DNA of 20,969 bases from Croceibacterium_A sp044506885 (lineage in GTDB: Bacteria > Pseudomonadota > Alphaproteobacteria > Sphingomonadales > Sphingomonadaceae): the NCBI GenBank assembly GCA_044506885.1, contig JBIQKC010000042.1:1-20969 (forward strand). Direction: 5' to 3'. Each line of letters starts with the position of its first letter. The stretch's first letter is position 1. Position numbers and translations under genes: made by a program. Positions 20,694 through 20,969 of this stretch are shown here, piece after piece. The notes under the pieces are model-generated. The model was not told the origin of the DNA. It worked only from the letters and a program-made list of their open reading frames with translations, and searched no databases.

Positions 20694-20969
20694 CTAAATT
20701 AGGCCACGTGTCAGCCAGAGATCTTCCCGCTGCGCCGGTACTTCGTCCTCACAGCTCCTGATCAAGCTGGAGAACGCCGCGTCTTGCGAAAGAAAGATCT
20801 TGCCGCTGAGATCTTCGAGGAACGAGGAGCGCTGCAACCGGTCCATGACCGGACCCTTCACCTCCGAGAGGTGCAGCCTGACGCCGGCATCCGCCAGCCG
20901 GTGATTGATTGCCCCGAGGCTTTCGAGCGCCGAGGCGTCGATCGAGTTCACGGCCGAGGCCATCAGCAC
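20694..20969 (-). CDS. C-terminal STAS domain of a SulP-family anion transporter (partial)
   Basis: The gene runs off the right edge, and only the last 91 residues are visible. ASAVNSIDASALESLGAINHRL followed by RLHLSEVKGPVMDRL is a STAS domain, the cytoplasmic regulatory tail of SulP transporters (sulfate, bicarbonate or other anions). The SulP membrane core is outside the window, so the substrate cannot be inferred. IDASAxxxL with the LxxVKGPV loop is more typical of SulP than of anti-sigma antagonists. The stop is TAG at 20696-20694. The 215 bp to the next gene (20479-20693) hold no gene that I can see. Confidence 0.85.
   Translation of the reverse strand: MLMASAVNSIDASALESLGAINHRLADAGVRLHLSEVKGPVMDRLQRSSFLEDLSGKIFLSQDAAFSSLIRSCEDEVPAQREDLWLTRGLI

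Overview
The window looks like chromosomal DNA of a high-GC alphaproteobacterium, most likely a sphingomonad (Sphingomonadales). This is inferred from gene content, not a search: a TonB-dependent receptor fused by overlap to a beta-propeller phytase, a Ku/LigD end-joining operon, small hypothetical proteins of a type common in that order, and GTG/TTG starts.

Region by region. (1) 144-2220 is a complete IS1595-family (ISXO2-like) insertion sequence. It has 24-bp terminal inverted repeats (22 of 24 matching), an 8-bp target duplication AAATCATG on both sides, a transposase gene, and two passenger genes of lower GC: a 269-aa protein with an HEPN-like R-x4-H motif and a divergent 53-aa protein ending in an AT-hook-like tail. 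(2) 2235-2471 is a compact transcription unit (promoter, 27-aa hydrophobic peptide, GNRA-loop terminator), followed by a DUF808/YedI-type membrane protein. (3) 3520-8249 (minus) is a phosphate-scavenging operon, TonB receptor > phytase lipoprotein > FkbM methyltransferase, with a candidate Pho box upstream. (4) 8369-12358 (minus) is Ku > MgtC-like protein > LigD, the bacterial NHEJ set with an unusual membrane-protein insert. (5) 12429-15359 (minus) is a three-gene ABC exporter: HlyD-type adaptor > FtsX-type permease > ATPase. (6) 15492-17080 holds a YaiI/DUF188 gene, a 590-bp intergenic region carrying an eight-copy AAGGCGAC array at about 21-bp pitch, a cold-shock gene and a small helical protein. 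(7) 17083-19105 (minus) is a quinone reductase > fumarase C pair. (8) 19177-19920 has no intact gene but contains a terminator facing an apparently empty stretch, RNA-like inverted repeats and the C-terminal stump of an ornithine-decarboxylase-type gene. (9) 19930-20969 (minus) is a cytochrome c'-type lipoprotein and the 3' end of a SulP transporter.

The least explained items are the AAGGCGAC array upstream of the cold-shock gene, the passenger pair inside the IS, the 27-aa peptide unit, and the structured stretch at 19212-19400. No complete novel defence or mobile system can be asserted from sequence alone.
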